Shown: one piece after another, positions 44,289-44,616 of the stretch
How the letters are laid out: each line of letters opens with the position of its first letter
How positions within the stretch are numbered: position 1 is the stretch's first letter
NCBI GenBank assembly: GCA_945969495.1
Contig: CAMFOH010000004.1
Coordinates: 1-44,616, forward strand
Direction: 5' to 3'
Length of the DNA: 44,616 bases
Source: an uncultured Mollicutes bacterium
GTDB lineage: Bacteria; Bacillota_I; Bacilli_A; RF39; UBA660
Made by a program: the position numbers and the translations under genes
Notes under the pieces: model-generated
Database searches by the model: none
What the model saw: only the letters and a program-made list of their open reading frames with translations
Told to the model about the DNA's origin: nothing

Positions 44289-44616
44289 AAACCATCCTCT
44301 AGAAAATCACAATAAGTGTTATAACAATCATCACAATACTTTAGTATTTCTTGCTTTGCATTAACAAAAGAAGGTATAACTGCTAGAGTTTCTTCATTTA
44401 AAAGGGCTTCCTCAGACATCCAAAAACCCTTATCAATTATAAAATGAATAAGCAGTGGTGATACATTATCATTTTCTTTTTCAAAAAAGGCATCGTAGTA
44501 TCCTTTATAATTGATTGATGGTTTAATATAATTAAATAAAAAGCTTTCGATTTCATTATTTACAACATCATAAATAAATGCCTTATTTTCTAAATATGCA
44601 ATTATACATCCATTTC
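44270..44616 (-). CDS. Unknown protein, C-terminal part, runs off the right edge
   Basis: An open frame of about 114 residues enters from the right edge and ends at a TAA at 44272-44270, overlapping the hemW start by 19 bases. The visible part has ENKAFIYDVVNNEIESFLFN, DKGFWMSEEALLNEETLAVI and a Cys-rich end YCDDCYNTYCDFLEDGLC. I do not recognise the family. The spaced cysteines could bind metal. The overlap suggests coupling to hemW. Confidence 0.55.
   Translation of the reverse strand, partial: NGCIIAYLENKAFIYDVVNNEIESFLFNYIKPSINYKGYYDAFFEKENDNVSPLLIHFIIDKGFWMSEEALLNEETLAVIPSFVNAKQEILKYCDDCYNTYCDFLEDGLCKTLH

Overview
The window is very AT-rich. All but one of the recognisable genes lie on the minus strand in Bacillus-like housekeeping order. 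It looks like an uncultured low-GC member of the Bacilli (RF39 / Mollicutes-relative gut lineages), but with a wall and sporulation genes: a meso-diaminopimelate-type MurE, MltG, IreB, and a SpoVID homologue followed by a YsxE-like gene. TGA is a stop here (for example rsmE overlaps the next start as ATGA), so this is code 11 and not the mycoplasma code. The species assignment is inference.

Layout. 1-3.4 kb: spoVID and a partial ysxE-like gene, then a lon gene interrupted by one in-frame TAA. 3.4-8.0 kb: tig, greA and the wobble-uridine tRNA modification genes trhP2, trhP1 and trmR. 8.0-13.8 kb: DUF1292, ruvX and ireB, then mltG, alaS and a P-loop kinase; the last three sit behind an alanine-type T-box. 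13.8-18.3 kb: two large prepilin-like surface proteins, one with a perfect 327-bp tandem duplication, and two small membrane proteins. 18.4-23.3 kb: recD2, mtaB, an unknown membrane protein and rsmE. 23.4-24.4 kb: the only plus-strand gene, an orphan single-ring ClpB-like AAA+ ATPase. It converges on a ThyX-like gene (24.45-25.8 kb) split by a -1 frameshift at an A7 run. 25.8-30.3 kb: murE, a retron (reverse transcriptase plus a recognisable msr-msd RNA gene) and metS behind its own T-box. 30.3-36.1 kb: a P-type ATPase fused in frame to a Cof-type HAD phosphatase, and an 833-residue sigma-70 factor with a long C-terminal extension holding three degenerate helix-turn-helix-like modules. 36.1-42.6 kb: the CIRCE-controlled operon hrcA-grpE-dnaK-pepF-dnaJ. 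42.6-44.6 kb: a tail-anchored acidic protein, hemW and a partial unknown gene.

Most of the window is translation, protein quality control and cell-envelope maintenance, controlled by T-boxes, CIRCE and simple TTGACA/TATAAT promoters with hairpin terminators. The parts most worth following up are the retron with no visible effector, the sigma factor with extra modules, the duplicated prepilin, the ATPase-phosphatase fusion, and the two disrupted genes (lon and thyX-like), which could be assembly errors, decay or recoding.
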